Shown: positions 12,180 through 23,035 of the stretch, piece after piece | How positions within the stretch are numbered: position 1 is the first letter of the stretch | Layout: every line of letters starts with the position of its first letter | Assembly (NCBI GenBank): GCA_964058805.1 | Contig: CAXKVV010000142.1 | Location: 1 to 64,000, forward strand | From: Schoenoplectus triqueter | Taxonomy: Eukaryota; Streptophyta; Magnoliopsida; Poales; Cyperaceae | Direction: 5' to 3' | DNA length: 64,000 nt | Program-made: the position numbers and the translations under genes | Notes under the pieces: generated by a model | Seen by the model: only the letters and a program-made list of their open reading frames with translations | Database searches by the model: none | What the model was told of the DNA's origin: nothing

Positions 12180-12650
12180 TTAATCACTTTTTTTAACATT
12201 CACAACCTTCTTAGTAGTGCTAGCCTGATCTTTTTTTGGCGTTGAACCTAACTCAGGAACCGATATACTTGAATCAGTCTCATTAGATTTTGGCTCAGTT
12301 TTCTTAGCCTTGGTATATTTCTTGATGATACTAAATGGGTGCTTTGTTTTATTCTTCGAAGAAGATGGCTCCTCTATAACAAACTCTCCATTACAATCAA
12401 CCATCAGAGTAGGCGCCACCTCCTCATTCTAGGTTGCACTCCCAACTTTCTCTGGACCTTCAACCTCATGATCTTGCATAAATCTTGATAAACTAGATAC
12501 ATTACTTGTTCCTTGGTTAAATGCAAAATGTGTCAATTGCCTCTCTTGTGACAGTAGAAGCTCTTCAACAACAGTCAGAGGAGATTCAAGCTTGCCTCCA
12601 AACTCTCTGACGTCGCTTGCATCAACTTTGTCAATCAAATTGCTTGTCAT
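12180..12650 (-). pseudogene. Non-pol reading frame at the 3' side of the LTR element
   Basis: Where Copia elements usually carry pol, this element has an open stretch of about 156 codons with a single in-frame TAG near 12428. The product is Ser/Lys-rich, starts near MTSNLIDKVDASDV and ends in a basic KKVVNVKKSD tail. No catalytic motif of protease, integrase or reverse transcriptase is present. It could be diverged gag spacer or a captured host fragment; I do not recognise it. Confidence 0.5.
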
Positions 12651-13117
12651 GAAAAGAGTTGTTTATCCTTCTCTTCTGCATGATTTGTTTGGTTTTCTTC
12701 TCTTTGTTTATTGTAGCAATCTGCTTGATTGCTTCATCCTTGGCCTTTACCTCCTCTGTCGGAGTTAGCCTGTCTTCTGCTGGGATTGTAGCCGCCTCTT
12801 GATGACTCTCCCTTCATGTAAAAAGCATTCTCATTGTCTTTATCTTATGTCTTTGACATCCTTGATTCATGAGTCTACAATGACCCCATGAGTTCATCAA
12901 AGAAAAAAATGTCTAGATTTTTGGACTCTTCTATTGCTGCTACCACATGACCGAACTTGGGTGTTAGACTTCTCAACACCTTTGCCACCACAATCTTCTC
13001 CTCCATGGTATCTCCAAATACTCTGATTTGATTGACCACCGTTTGTACTCTTGAAAGGAAAACTTGTATTATTTCTTACTTGTTCATTTGTAATTTTTCA
13101 AAGTCCCTGCGTAGGCC

Positions 13118-13435
13118 TTAAAGTTTGATTGTCGTGACTCGAGTACTCCCTTGAAATGTTATTTTTAGGGTTGTCCACACTTCCTTTGCATTGGTGGCTG
13201 CTGCAATTTTGGAGAAGATGGTGTCATGAACTGCTAGTTGAATGTAGAACAACGCACTTGCAACTTCCTTCTCATTTTCTTGCTGGTTTAGATCTGGATC
13301 TGGTACACCATTATTAATCAAATCCCACAAGCCCTGAAACTTAAACAAGGTCATCATCTTGATGCTCCATAGCTCATAGTTTTCTCCCTTGAACAACGGA
13401 ATCAACGGATTCGAAACACTCATGTTGTCTGTCAT
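13118..13435 (-). pseudogene. Copia-type gag, N-terminal part
   Basis: The frame begins MTDNMSVSNPLIPLFKGENY and continues through ELWSIKMMTLFKFQGLWDLI. This is the DUF4219 plus UBN2 gag signature of plant Copia elements (a short N-terminal motif, then a W-containing helical capsid domain). It stops after 105 residues. Further gag sequence (QVQTVVNQIRVFG, then KVLRSLTPKF and VAAIEESKNL) continues in the same strand with stops until about 12700, so the gene is broken. Gag would form the cytoplasmic particle that packages element RNA. Confidence 0.75.
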
Positions 13436-13480
13436 GGTCGAATCTACCTTGATCTCTCACCTTTGGCTCTGATACCAAAT

Positions 13481-13815
13481 TGTTGAAATAATAGAAGAAC
13501 AAACAAATATACTAACAAATAATTTCTGCTGAAACTCTCTTCTCAATTCATTGCATATTAGAGATATACAACTACATAATATTCTATAGTTTATATAGCA
13601 TAAAACTTTCTAAAATTAACTCTATTATATTCCTAAAATATCATCCACTACTTCCTATAAATTATCCCACTAACTCCATTACTTTCTAAATATAATTGTC
13701 TACTAATTTTGAATCTTGTCTTTTCTAAAATAACTCTATAATCATTCTATGTCTTTGCTGAAATTATCTCTATAAAAATAATTTTTAAAAATATATTTTG
13801 AATCAATTCTCAACG
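13481..13815 (-). repeat. 5' LTR of the nested Copia-like element
   Basis: This is the partner of 11694-12026. The primer-binding site begins three bases inside its inner edge, which identifies it as the 5' LTR of a minus-strand element. Confidence 0.85.
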
Positions 13816-13820
13816 TTGCA

Positions 13821-14105
13821 AACTCATGGTAGAATAATAATTGGGTTGTATCTCAAGGAACCGCTCTCTCAACAAGCATTATAATAAAAAGAGTGTTTAA
13901 TCAAAGCTCTGCCGTAAATGAATTTTTGTCAACACATCATAGATCAATCGGTATAGAAATGGGAGGCTACATGCTGGTACACAGCTAAATCGTGCTATTC
14001 AAGAAGGGCCATTTGTTGCCGATCAAACCTAAATCATATGGAAATTACAGTTGCCAACAAGAATGACAGTATTTACATGGTTACTTTTACAAGATAAATA
14101 TTATA
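13821..14105 (+). mobile_element. LINE fragment, 3' continuation with zf-RVT region
   Basis: Resuming just after the TTGCA duplication, one frame reads IIWKLQLPTRMTVFTWLLLQ. This is the W-x-L...P-x-x...F-x-W-L pattern of the zf-RVT region that lies C-terminal to plant LINE reverse transcriptases. It is the continuation of the copy at 10590-11693, split by the LTR insertion. Confidence 0.7.
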
Positions 14106-14108
14106 ATA

Positions 14109-14554
14109 TGATATGTTTCGGTGGAAGAAATAGAGAACAATTCTGAAATTTCTTTCTATTCAAACTATATCTTCTATTTCTCTTACACTTTTTCTCCTCT
14201 CTTACTTGCTTACAACAGAATACAAGTCTATTTATAGCCTTAAACATGACTCTTAAAATTCGTAATAAAAATATATAATAAAAACAGAATTCTAAACAGC
14301 ACCCTTTCAGCTGACCCCTATCCACTAAAATCGTCATAACTCTCTGTAGAGAACTCCAAACGATTTGAAATTTGAACCATTGGAAACTAGACTTCAAGAG
14401 CTTTCCATCCATATAAAATTCCATATCCATTTGCCCCTTCAAATGCTATAATTAATCAGTCTTAAAATTCTGCCAAAGTGCCGAAGCTAAAGAGTCTCCA
14501 TTTATTTCCTAATTTATTTAACTTTAATACTAAAATTAAGTTTATATTTCAACA
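14109..14554 (-). repeat. Copia-type LTR (minus strand)
   Basis: On the minus strand the sequence runs TGTTGAAATATAAAC ... ACATATCA, and the inner side carries the purine tract AAGAGGGGG, so this is a 3' LTR. It contains a TATAAATAGA box-like site on the minus strand (near 14229-14238). It is clearly related over most of its length to the solo LTR at 43132-43554 (shared 'ggatggaaagctcttgaagt' and 'acagagagttatgac'). Confidence 0.8.
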
Positions 14555-15427
14555 CCCCCTCTTAAACTTAATTATTTTTTTATCCTTCATGCTAATCATC
14601 ATTGAACTTCTTCATAACTCATAGCGAATAGCGACGCCACCCATTAACGGCTTCTTCCTGATTCATTGATCTAGGAAATTTAAAAAATCAATCGTGGTTT
14701 CATCTCATATGCCATCCAATTTGACTGACTCTTCAGGTCATGTATATATGAGATTCACACCCACACCGCATTTTTCATGTGGCTCCACACCACATCTTCT
14801 CATGATTTTCACACACTTTCAGCAAAACATCTCATAATGTTGCTAGTTCTCTTATCCTGGCACTCATTGCACAGGCTATCATGAGTCATTGCTCATGTCG
14901 GCTTCACTCACCGATTTTTTGAAGACCACTGGCAAAAATTTCACCACGTTTTTGTAACATTCGCTGCTTGATACATAGCTCTCATGATTGACAAGTTTTC
15001 CTTCTTTTTTTCTCTTACATTGTTCGTGTGACTCGAGAGAACCAGCAAGCTCGTCGACTGTGAGCTTTGCAAGGTCATTTGACTCTTCTATCACGCACAC
15101 AACATTCTCAAAACTGCCGGTTAATGATCTCAAAATCTTCTTCAACATCTCGCCATTACGAATGAGTTGGTTCACCACGGCTTGTACACGTGTGATGTAG
15201 TCAGATACACTTTCTGACTCCTTCATCTCCATGCTCTCCAACTCGCCACGAAAAGTTTGGAGATGCACTTGCTTGACTCGGTCGGTTCCTTTGAACACTT
15301 TTTCTAAAATGTCTCACGCTTCTTTTGAAGTACTTGCACCAGCAATCTTCTCAAAGCCCGACTCATCAACGGCACAGAACAACATGTATAGTGCCGCATT
15401 ATCCTTCGATCGCGCCTCTTTCAACGC
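14555..15427 (-). pseudogene. Truncated Copia gag downstream of a lost 5' LTR
   Basis: The minus strand carries a second gag relative. It reads ARSKDNAALYMLFCAVDE, then a TGA in place of an expected Trp codon near 15308-15310, then the 139-codon frame 14879-15298 with DRVKQVHLQTFRGELESM, DYITRVQAVVNQL, ILRSLTGSFENVV and AIEE-like VIEESNDL. These are UBN2 gag landmarks. The N-terminus and 5' LTR are missing; the sequence gives way to a foldback MITE near 15440. It is inactive. Confidence 0.75.
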
Positions 15428-15439
15428 TTTATATATATA

Positions 15440-15842
15440 TAACCCGACTATGGTGATTTGCAATGTACAGAGGCGTTGTGTGTTTTACACTCTATTTTCA
15501 ATTTCAAGTCAGAAATAATTAATCTTAACCGTTCAATCTAATTTTCATATCAAAATCTATTACTAAATCAAATTTTATATTTTTTAGAATTTTTTGCTAT
15601 TTTTTCTGATGAGGAGAAAATGACTTGATCTGAAAATTTTGGTTCATCCAAAAATGATGATTTTTCCCCTATTCAAAAAAATAGCAAATAAATTCTAAAA
15701 AATATAAAATTTGGTTTACTAATAGATTTTGATATGAAAATTACATTAAACGGTTTGAATCGATCATTTCTGACTTAAAATTAATAACAGAGCGCAAAGT
15801 ATACAACGCTCTTGTGCTTTGCAAAGCACCAAAGCCTAATTC
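15440..15842. mobile_element. Foldback MITE, copy 1
   Basis: The two halves are inverted copies of each other: roughly 180 bp per arm around a small centre near 15640. Arms share 'ttcatatcaaaatctattac' and 'attttatattttttagaatt'. The right end reads GAATTAGGCTTTGGTGCTTT from the outside, containing the palindrome GTGCTTTGCAAAGCAC. The left arm has the same layout but is more diverged. It is the same length (403 bp) and has the same ends as the copy at 26909-27311. No coding capacity. The flanks are TA-rich, so the exact target duplication is ambiguous. Confidence 0.75.
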
Positions 15843-16160
15843 TATAAGTGAATACTTTCATGTCTATTAGTCTTTATGAAGTTATTTATTGTGCCATATG
15901 AAATAAGACTTGCTAAATTCGCACAATTTTTGGTTATACATGGAAGATGTTGTACTTCGGTATAATTTTTTTAAAACTTGTACATAATTGGAAACATAAA
16001 ACAAAATACTAAAGAATGAAAAAGAACAAAGAAAACAATAATCCAAATAAATATAAGGTGGTGACAAAAAAATAAAAAATAAAAGAAGTACTACCAAAAA
16101 AAAAGAGAGAAGAAGTGATATAGCTGGCCCAACACGCTTTTCATCAGCAACCTGGTTCTT
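15843..16160 (+). promoter_or_regulatory. Probable promoter region of the RING-H2 gene
   Basis: AT-rich sequence between the MITE and the GC-richer leader of the RING gene. No clear TATA box was assigned. Confidence 0.35.
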
Positions 16161-16335
16161 AACCATCGGATCCCCACCCGACAGAGGCCAGAATCATCTT
16201 CTTCAAACGCACTCCCCCAAATCTCTCTTCCCCTCCCGATCGATCATCAACCGAATCTACCTTACCTCTCGAAGAATCGGTGAAAGAAAATCAAATCTGA
16301 CGAATTAGTCAGTGGCAGGCAAGCTAACTAGGAAA
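16160..16335 (+). other. Probable 5' UTR exon of the RING-H2 gene
   Basis: This stretch is GC- and CT-rich ('ccaaatctctcttcccctcc', 'tcgatcatcaaccgaatcta'), like a plant leader. It ends near an 'aggcaagcta' donor-like site. The CDS starts about 900 bp downstream, so a leader intron is likely; its exact borders are not established. Confidence 0.4.
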
Positions 16336-17227
16336 GAAGACTCGGCGTAACTCCGACGTAAGGTGAAAGTCTCTTCCGATTCGAACGACGCACCCATCGG
16401 TTTGGGAAATCGCGCAATAATAGGATCCTAGGTCGCCGATGGATTGATTTCTGGGGTTTGAAATCGTAGAATGTCTTAATTTTAAGCAAGGCACCTCAAC
16501 AACAAAAAAATGAAATGGGGGTAGTTGGCGTGTTGTTCTGGTGGTGTGGGGGTTCCGGTGCTCAGCCCTCGCTCTCATCTCTGGGGTTGACCGGCTCATT
16601 TTTTATCGCCTATACATTAATCAAGTCTATGCTGGCTTCCAAGTAATAAGCTTAGCATTATGGTTTTGGAAACACTATTTTCTCAAGCCTATTCTGAAGA
16701 CAATTATACTGCATAGTTCTGATTTTGGGCCCTGATTTGCTTAATTTCTCTATTTTTTCATCATCACTGTGATTTTCTTTATTTCCCTATCACGGTATTA
16801 TAGCTGCTATAGTTTACTCTTCCTGCAATAGTTACTCATTTTTGTTACTTTACAGTTTTACTACGATGTTGTTCCTGTTATCATAATAAAAAGTGTTTTT
16901 TTTTGTTTGTTTGTCTCTCTATATGTATTGGGGGGATGGTTGATGGTTTATGTTGCCTTGTATAGATGAAGAAAAGGGAAACTTTTGTTTAATATCTGGC
17001 ACCAGTATGCTTCCTTTTAACATCTTTTGCAGCAAGCATAAATACAAGTATTAGATACTCATTATGCTGCAAGCAGAGTGATTTGCTAAAGCATAATTCA
17101 GGATCATAAATTTGTCTTTTGTCTTCAGGATCTTATTCTCTTATACACTGCACTGCATCTTCCCCTTCTGTGCTTCTGATAAAAATCTCCTTTGGAGAAG
17201 GACACTTAAACTGAGGACTTGTCTGCT

Positions 17228-20200
17228 ATGGATCCCCCAAGCACTACCCAAATCAGTCCGCAAGATCATGTAATCGACGTGGGAAGTGTCTCAACCTCAC
17301 AGCAATACAACACACCATCTACCAGTGACCCAAATGCTAACCCTAGAAGTGGGCCTACCACAACCACTTACAACAGAAACAGGCGTAGCCCACTCAACTC
17401 TGGTCTTTGGATTTCAGTTGAGGTCATAGTCAATGTTAGCCAAATTATTGCCGCTGTCATTGTGCTTTCTCTCTCTAGAAAGGAGAGACCACAAGCACCA
17501 CTCTTCGAATGGGTTATTGGCTATACAATTGGTTGTTTTGCAACATTACCTCATCTATACTGGAGGTATCTTCATAGGAATGTAAATCAGAATGCAGGAC
17601 AAGGACAGGAACAGAGTGATACTGGTCTGGGGACTTCTAGAGAGGGTGGTTCAACAAATATGACTCACTCATCAGATGTTGAGATCAGCCGGGAAACAAG
17701 GAGAGAGCGGCAGCTCAATGTGGTGGCATCTAATCCGAGGTTAGATTAAAAATAAATATGTTATACTTTTTGGAATTTTTTAAAAATCACATAGCATTTC
17801 TAATCCGAGGTTGGATTAAAAAATAAATATGTTATACTTTTTGTGTTTGTTGTAATCTTTTTGGATTTTTTTAAAAATCACATAGCATTTACAGTGTTTT
17901 ACACCAGACTTTTTTTTTCATATTCTACTAAATATTTTTTGTATTTGCCACACTAAGATCTTAACATTTTTGGTCATTGGCAAACAAAACCTAACTGCTG
18001 AAGAGTTGTTGAACAAATAAAACAAATACACTAAATTTCAGCAGATCTTATCATTGCTATTGTACTAGCTATCTAATACACACAACAAACCAAAACCCAA
18101 TATATAAGCTCCTCGATAGCTTTTATATTTTAGCTATTTGGTTTTTGGATGAAAATATCCATGTTTGGAATGTGGACAATACGTTGTGGCCATTGTATTA
18201 GATCCATTTAACAATGTATTTCTTTTTGTCACATTCATTATATAATGCATGCTATTTGAAAATATTTAGAAAAATGAATGCAAGATGCAAGTATAAGAGA
18301 CTTTGTTTGTTATTCACAAGTTTCTCAAAACATCAGGTGTGATTTAGAAATGACCTAATTTTTTCATCTCAAAGTGTAAATCTTTTTGTTTTTGTTGTAA
18401 TATGCTTGTCTTGTTTTCAGGATTAATGCCCTGTTTGACCATTTCAAGATGGCCTTGGACTGCTTCTTTGCAGTGTGGTTTGTTGTTGGAAATGTCTGGA
18501 TTTTTGGTGGTCATTCTTCTGCGGATCATGCCCCTAACTTGTACAGGTACTTATGTGTGTCTGTGGGTGCTTGTTTGTTATCGCTAAGAGTGTAAATTTA
18601 ATAAAACATCAAATATAAGGAGCCCAATTTTTTTAGTACAAATGGCTGATTAATTTAAACATCAACTATATTTTTTCTTTCTTTCTTCGAAATACTTGCA
18701 TTTGAATATTCAATACTATTATGCGTTTCTTCTTTTTTGTGGGAATTACTACTGCAATTAGGACTACATTATCAAGCAACTGATAAGCTGAACAACATGA
18801 CTTATCTGTCCTTGTGACCTTGTAAATGAGAAAATGTCATACATATTTCTTTTTCAATTGCTGGAGTGCTCAAAGCTTTTATTGTGGTTTAAGTCCTAAG
18901 TTCTGCAATTAGCTCCAACAGTAGCTGGCTGCAATAGTAGAGGCATCATCTTTTGGGAAGAGACAATTACTATAGCCTTCTCACATAATTCAGAAATCTT
19001 GAGAATACAAAAATTATACTTTCATAAGTTTGGTCTTGGATATCTGGATGCCCCTACCTATCACAACAGCAACAAAACCTTTAATCCATACCTATCAATG
19101 TTCATTTATTTTGATAATGATGCATCAGAGTCATTAAATCTCATAATTCTGTATATGCATGATATATGTAACAAATTCATAAAATATGTTGGAATTGCCT
19201 ATTGTTAGTTAATCCACTATGTATATTTTTGTTCCTGACTTTACTATGCCTCCTTTTTCTTTCCTTAAGCATGAGCTGAAGTTCAACACTGTCTTTCAAC
19301 CACTTTATCATCATCATCATTATCATCATCATTATTCTCATCATCATTACTATCAGGATCATTTCTCACTATTACTATCATTGATTTTTGATATCTGAGA
19401 TCTCTGATCTTTATAATTTTGGATTGGGTTTTATTTCTAGCCTACTCCAATTTATTTGGGATTAAATGCTTTGTTGTTGTTGTTGTTGTTGTTGGGTTCT
19501 GCAAGGATAGTAGGGGGTATGTGGTGATCTTTTGTTGACTTTGCCTCTGCATAGGCATGTGATTTATTTGCAAAGCAGTAAACATTACATGTCATTTAAG
19601 GAAAAAGAAAGAAAGAATCTTCTTTGATCTGTCATTACCAATCGAGTCCCTGGGAACCGATATTAAAAAGATTTTTGTTCTTTGGCCTCAGGTTATGTTT
19701 AGTATTCTTGACCTTCAGTTGCATTGGGTATGCAATGCCATTCATCCTGTGCGGTGTAATCTGTTGTTGCCTGCCTTGCATAATCTCTGTGATGGGTTTT
19801 AGGGAGGATGGGGCCCACACTCGTGGGGCCTCATCAGAGTCCATCAATTCATTGCCTGTTTACAAGTTCAAGACCAAGAAGCGACATCGTGGTAGTGGTA
19901 GTGGCAATGGTGCTGGCAGTGAGGCTGGTTTTGAGGGTGGGGTGCTTGGTCCAGGCACTGATAAGGAGCGTGTCATCTCTGCAGAGGATGCTGTGAGCAT
20001 TTTCCTTCCTAGACCTATTACTTTTGTTATTTATTTATTTATTTATTTTTGCAAATGCTATTCAACATTATTCTATTTTGCATTGAACATCAACAGTTGC
20101 TAGATAGTTTGCACACGTATAATTTGACTGCCAGATGCCCTCTGTGAAGGGATAAATGATTAGTTTAAATAACCTAAAAGTGGGAAACAATCACAAATGG

Positions 20201-20759
20201 TTAAATATATTCTTTTTATTTATAGATGTGTTATAGACAAATGAAGGAGGTATAGTACGGGTATTTGCTTGAAGCTGCTGAGGAAGTTCTTGATGGGTGG
20301 ATATTGTTTGTTCATGTTGTTTTCAAGTTACTTAATACAAAGTTGAATTCCAGTAAAACTGACTGAATGAAGGGTCGATTATTTTGAGAAACTTTTGACA
20401 CAGTATTGAAATCATTTTTCGGTTGCTTGATATGGATTGAGAAAATGAATATAATTAAATGAAGGGACTAACCTGTTGAGAAATGTCTGGTTCTTTAGAA
20501 ACTCTAGCTGAACATCTGGTGTATTTTGAATAAATCCAACATTTCATATGTGCAATTAAGGAAGATTGATCTGACATGTGATATTTGCTGCATGCAGGTC
20601 TGTTGCATCTGTTTGGGAAAATATGCAAATAATGATGAACTGCGGGAACTTCCATGTGTGCATGTGTTTCACAAGGATTGTGTTGACAAGTGGTTGAAAA
20701 TCAATGCCTTGTGCCCCCTTTGCAAGGCCGAGGTTGGTGGTTCCAACTCTACCTCATAG
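17228..20759 (+). CDS. RING-H2 membrane E3 ubiquitin ligase (At1g68070-like)
   Basis: Likely an E3 ubiquitin ligase anchored in an internal or plasma membrane, passing ubiquitin from an E2 to unknown targets. Exons: 17228-17739, 18421-18546, 19692-19992, 20598-20759; all introns are GT-AG, and the sum is 1101 nt, 366 aa. The ATG is the first in frame after a TAA at 17207. Residues 1-57 are Ser/Thr/Asn-rich and disordered. Hydrophobic segments lie at about 60-83 and 92-115, then 181-200 and 214-250. The third and fourth hold the conserved blocks ALDCFFAVWFVVGNVWIFGG and LYRLCLVFLTFSCIGYAMPF. The C-terminus (315-355) is a RING-H2: CCIC, ELPCVHVFHKDC, WLKINALCPLC. All eight zinc ligands are present. 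Length and order match the plant At1g68070/At1g63170-type family. The target is unknown. Confidence 0.93.
17731..17890 (+). repeat. 70-bp tandem duplication across a splice donor
   Basis: The block 'ctaatccgaggttagattaa' through 'cacatagcattt' (17731-17800) is repeated from 17801. It covers the last nine bases of RING exon 1 and the start of intron 1. The second copy differs slightly (gttgga instead of gttaga after ccgag) and carries a short insertion. The result is two donor sites 70 bp apart, at 17740 and 17810. Confidence 0.85.
19303..19345. repeat. ATC microsatellite
   Basis: Interrupted TCA/ATC triplets in intron 2 of the RING gene. Confidence 0.8.
19420..19496 (+). mobile_element. Au-SINE-like 3' end with TTG tail
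   Basis: The run 'tttctagcctactccaattt', 'atttgggattaaatgcttt' and a (TTG)n tail has the layout of the Au-type plant SINE 3' end (AGCCNACNCC...GGGA..A.GCTTTGTTGTTG). Two more copies lie in the opposite orientation at 26483-26550 and 36504-36569. The tRNA-like 5' half was not recognised in any of them. Confidence 0.6.
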
Positions 20760-21300
20760 GGTGAATATAAAGAAGATGAAGGAAACATTTGCTAATCATC
20801 ATCCCACGACATTTTGTAGAAAGGGGTTGATAGATTTCTCTCCAAGCAGAATTTTTTGTTAAACTCACTCGTAATATCCCATGTTCAGATAAAAGTTTTC
20901 AAACTCTGTATGAAGTGCCAAGTGTCAAAAGCTTGTTGCTTCGTAGGATGCTGTAAAGAGTTCAGGGGAAAAATTGCTCCGAGTGGGTTTAGTTCCCATG
21001 CACAGTGGTGAAATTTGTTGAATGATGAATACTGTTGGAGAGATTAGCGGAAAGGCACTTTGGTAAAATTTTCTTTGGCTTTTACATCTCTTCTTTTTTA
21101 TTGTCTTTAGGAGCAATACGATAGTGTAATTTAGTAAAAAATTTAGTGGATGGGAACGGACTTGAAGTTAGTGCAAAAGTTCTTGCATGTAATTGTGATT
21201 CTACTCGTGTTCTTTTTCCTTCATGTATGGTTACTGAATGCACGTGAGACGTCTTGAAGGAATCGACTTTTTTAAGTTTGATATGCAAATACCTCTAAAA
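20760..21300 (+). other. 3' UTR and downstream spacer of the RING gene
   Basis: Non-coding sequence after the TAG stop. Nothing else is recognised before the SINE-like segment. Confidence 0.5.
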
Positions 21301-21339
21301 GCGTGAATATTCAAGTGATATGTAACTTGCAAAATCCTC

Positions 21340-21612
21340 TTTTAAATATTTTTGCTCCTTGATGCAATCTGTCTTGTGGGGCCTGCATCCATCTCAGCAA
21401 GGAATGATGTACCAGTCATCTTCCAATATATAAGAAGGCCCTGCCTCCATTTCTCTGACATGGTTGAGTAGTTCCCGAAATGCCATTGCACATACTCAAA
21501 CCTATCTTTAGTTATTGCTGATTCTGTACTACTATTGAACAGATGGATTTCAGAGCCTGAGACCGGCACTTGAACCCGCTACCCTTATGTAACAAATTAC
21601 TGTCACTCCGCC
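21340..21612 (-). mobile_element. tRNA-derived SINE-like segment or tRNA pseudogene
   Basis: On the minus strand an A-box-like TGGCGGAGTGAC (near 21613-21602) is followed about 35 bp later by a B-box-like GGGTTCAAGTGCC (near 21577-21565). This spacing is that of a Pol III internal promoter. No cloverleaf with proper stems could be drawn, so a working tRNA gene is unlikely. The 3' boundary and tail are uncertain. Confidence 0.4.
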
Positions 21613-21839
21613 ACCTCAGGAGGAGGTACCGGTCTGGCACGACAAAACAATTTTTCAATGACAAAACCGTAAGAGCATGCCTACAATCTACATACACACG
21701 CCAAGAAACTCAAACCCCCTTGCATGTGCAAATGAAAACAGTTTATGACTTGCGTAGTTGGGAGCGTGCACCGTTGATTGACGCTAAAATCGGAAGTTGG
21801 GTTAGTATGGGCCGGGCCGGGCCGGTTTAGATTGGCCTC

Positions 21840-23030
21840 GAGTTATGGTTTTCCAGAAGATTGTGCGCTCCATCATTTTTTTTTTATTATTATTCCATAG
21901 TTAGTTTTTTGTTTTCTGATAAAATACTCAATTGGAATGCGCGAATTACAACTATGGTCTTAATTGGACGGCGTAAGTCGAAAGCTTCGAATTGAATTGC
22001 AATAGACATGTAACTCTAAAATAAAATTGGCTTCTCCTGACTGCGAATTACAGAACTAGTCAAGTCCGAACTGCAAAGGACAAATGGAGAAATAGCCACT
22101 GCAAGTTGACTTCAGAATTGCAGTGTGTGATACGTTATGACTTGTCATGATATGATTTACTTAATATTGAGATGTGAATAAGATTGAAAGCCGTCAAACG
22201 CTATTTTTTTCTTCTTTTGGAGAAAAGTGTTTTCTTTTATTTGAGTAATTGTAGTCAAGTTAGGTCGTCAACAATTGTATGTCTTGGCCAATGAGTTCCG
22301 TAAACCGAAAAAAAAGGAAGGAAATTATTTTATTTGTCGAAATTTAACCAGCTACACCAATTAGAGCATGTCCGGATTTGCAAGTATCGGCTCTGTTTTA
22401 TATTAAATTTGTACATCAGATTTAGAAAATGTTATTTTATTATTTATTTCAAAAAAAAATTGCAGAGAAGAGGTCAGATTAACAGGATGCACTTTTATTA
22501 GCGGACATGAGAAAAATGTTCTCTTCCACTTGTCTGGACTAAATAAAATGTGGGGAGATCATCTTATTTTCTAGACTTGAGGGGACAAACCCTCTTTTCA
22601 GTTGTAGCCTTGATATTAAGATAACCATAGGTCAGTAGCCTTTGCATAGAATAAAATAAAATGAGGTTGGACAAAGTGCTACAAAGAAAAAAAAATGAAA
22701 TACCATAGGTCAGTAGCCTTTGGCCCTTTGCATAAAACAAAAGTTTTATGAGGTTTCAGATTAACTCACGGTCACGGATTCTGACAAAATTAAATATTTT
22801 ATTTTATATTTCTTGTGTTACCCACTTCACTTTATAGTTTATACCGCTGTCAACAGGAACAGTCCAAGAAGGCAAAGTGGCAAACATTGAGCAATTATTA
22901 GATCAAATTTACTCCACAAATCATTGGAATTAATGATTACTGCTTTTGGCTTCATCTAATTACACTAAAATAATTGGATGATTTCAAATCTAGCTTTTTA
23001 TGAGTGGTTTGGATATGGGGAGTTTCTAAT
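21840..23030. other. AT-rich spacer
   Basis: No gene. A short direct repeat, 'ataggtcagtagcctttg', occurs near 22627 and 22703. Confidence 0.5.
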
Positions 23031-23035
23031 TTAGA

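Larger units (their letters stand above)
11694..13815 (-). mobile_element. Copia-like LTR element, gag only, nested in a LINE
   Basis: Two near-identical LTRs of about 333 bp (11694-12026 and 13481-13815) bracket a 1.45-kb interior. The 5-bp target duplication TTGCA sits at 11689-11693 and 13816-13820. The element reads on the minus strand. Next to the right LTR is a primer-binding site, TGGTATCAGAGCC (initiator Met tRNA, minus strand near 13478-13466). Next to the left LTR is a purine tract, AAGGTGGAG. The LTRs run TGTTGA...CAACA, with the last A of the right copy changed. I count roughly 20 differences between LTRs, so insertion is fairly recent. No protease, integrase or reverse transcriptase is present; it must use enzymes of another element. 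Confidence 0.9.

Noticed and set aside
12014..12199. Arg/Lys-rich 61-codon minus-strand frame
   Set aside because: It overlaps the LTR boundary and the purine tract; an alternative frame of A-rich sequence.
21548..21615. Functional tRNA gene
   Set aside because: A and B boxes are present, but no acceptor stem or anticodon arm could be paired.
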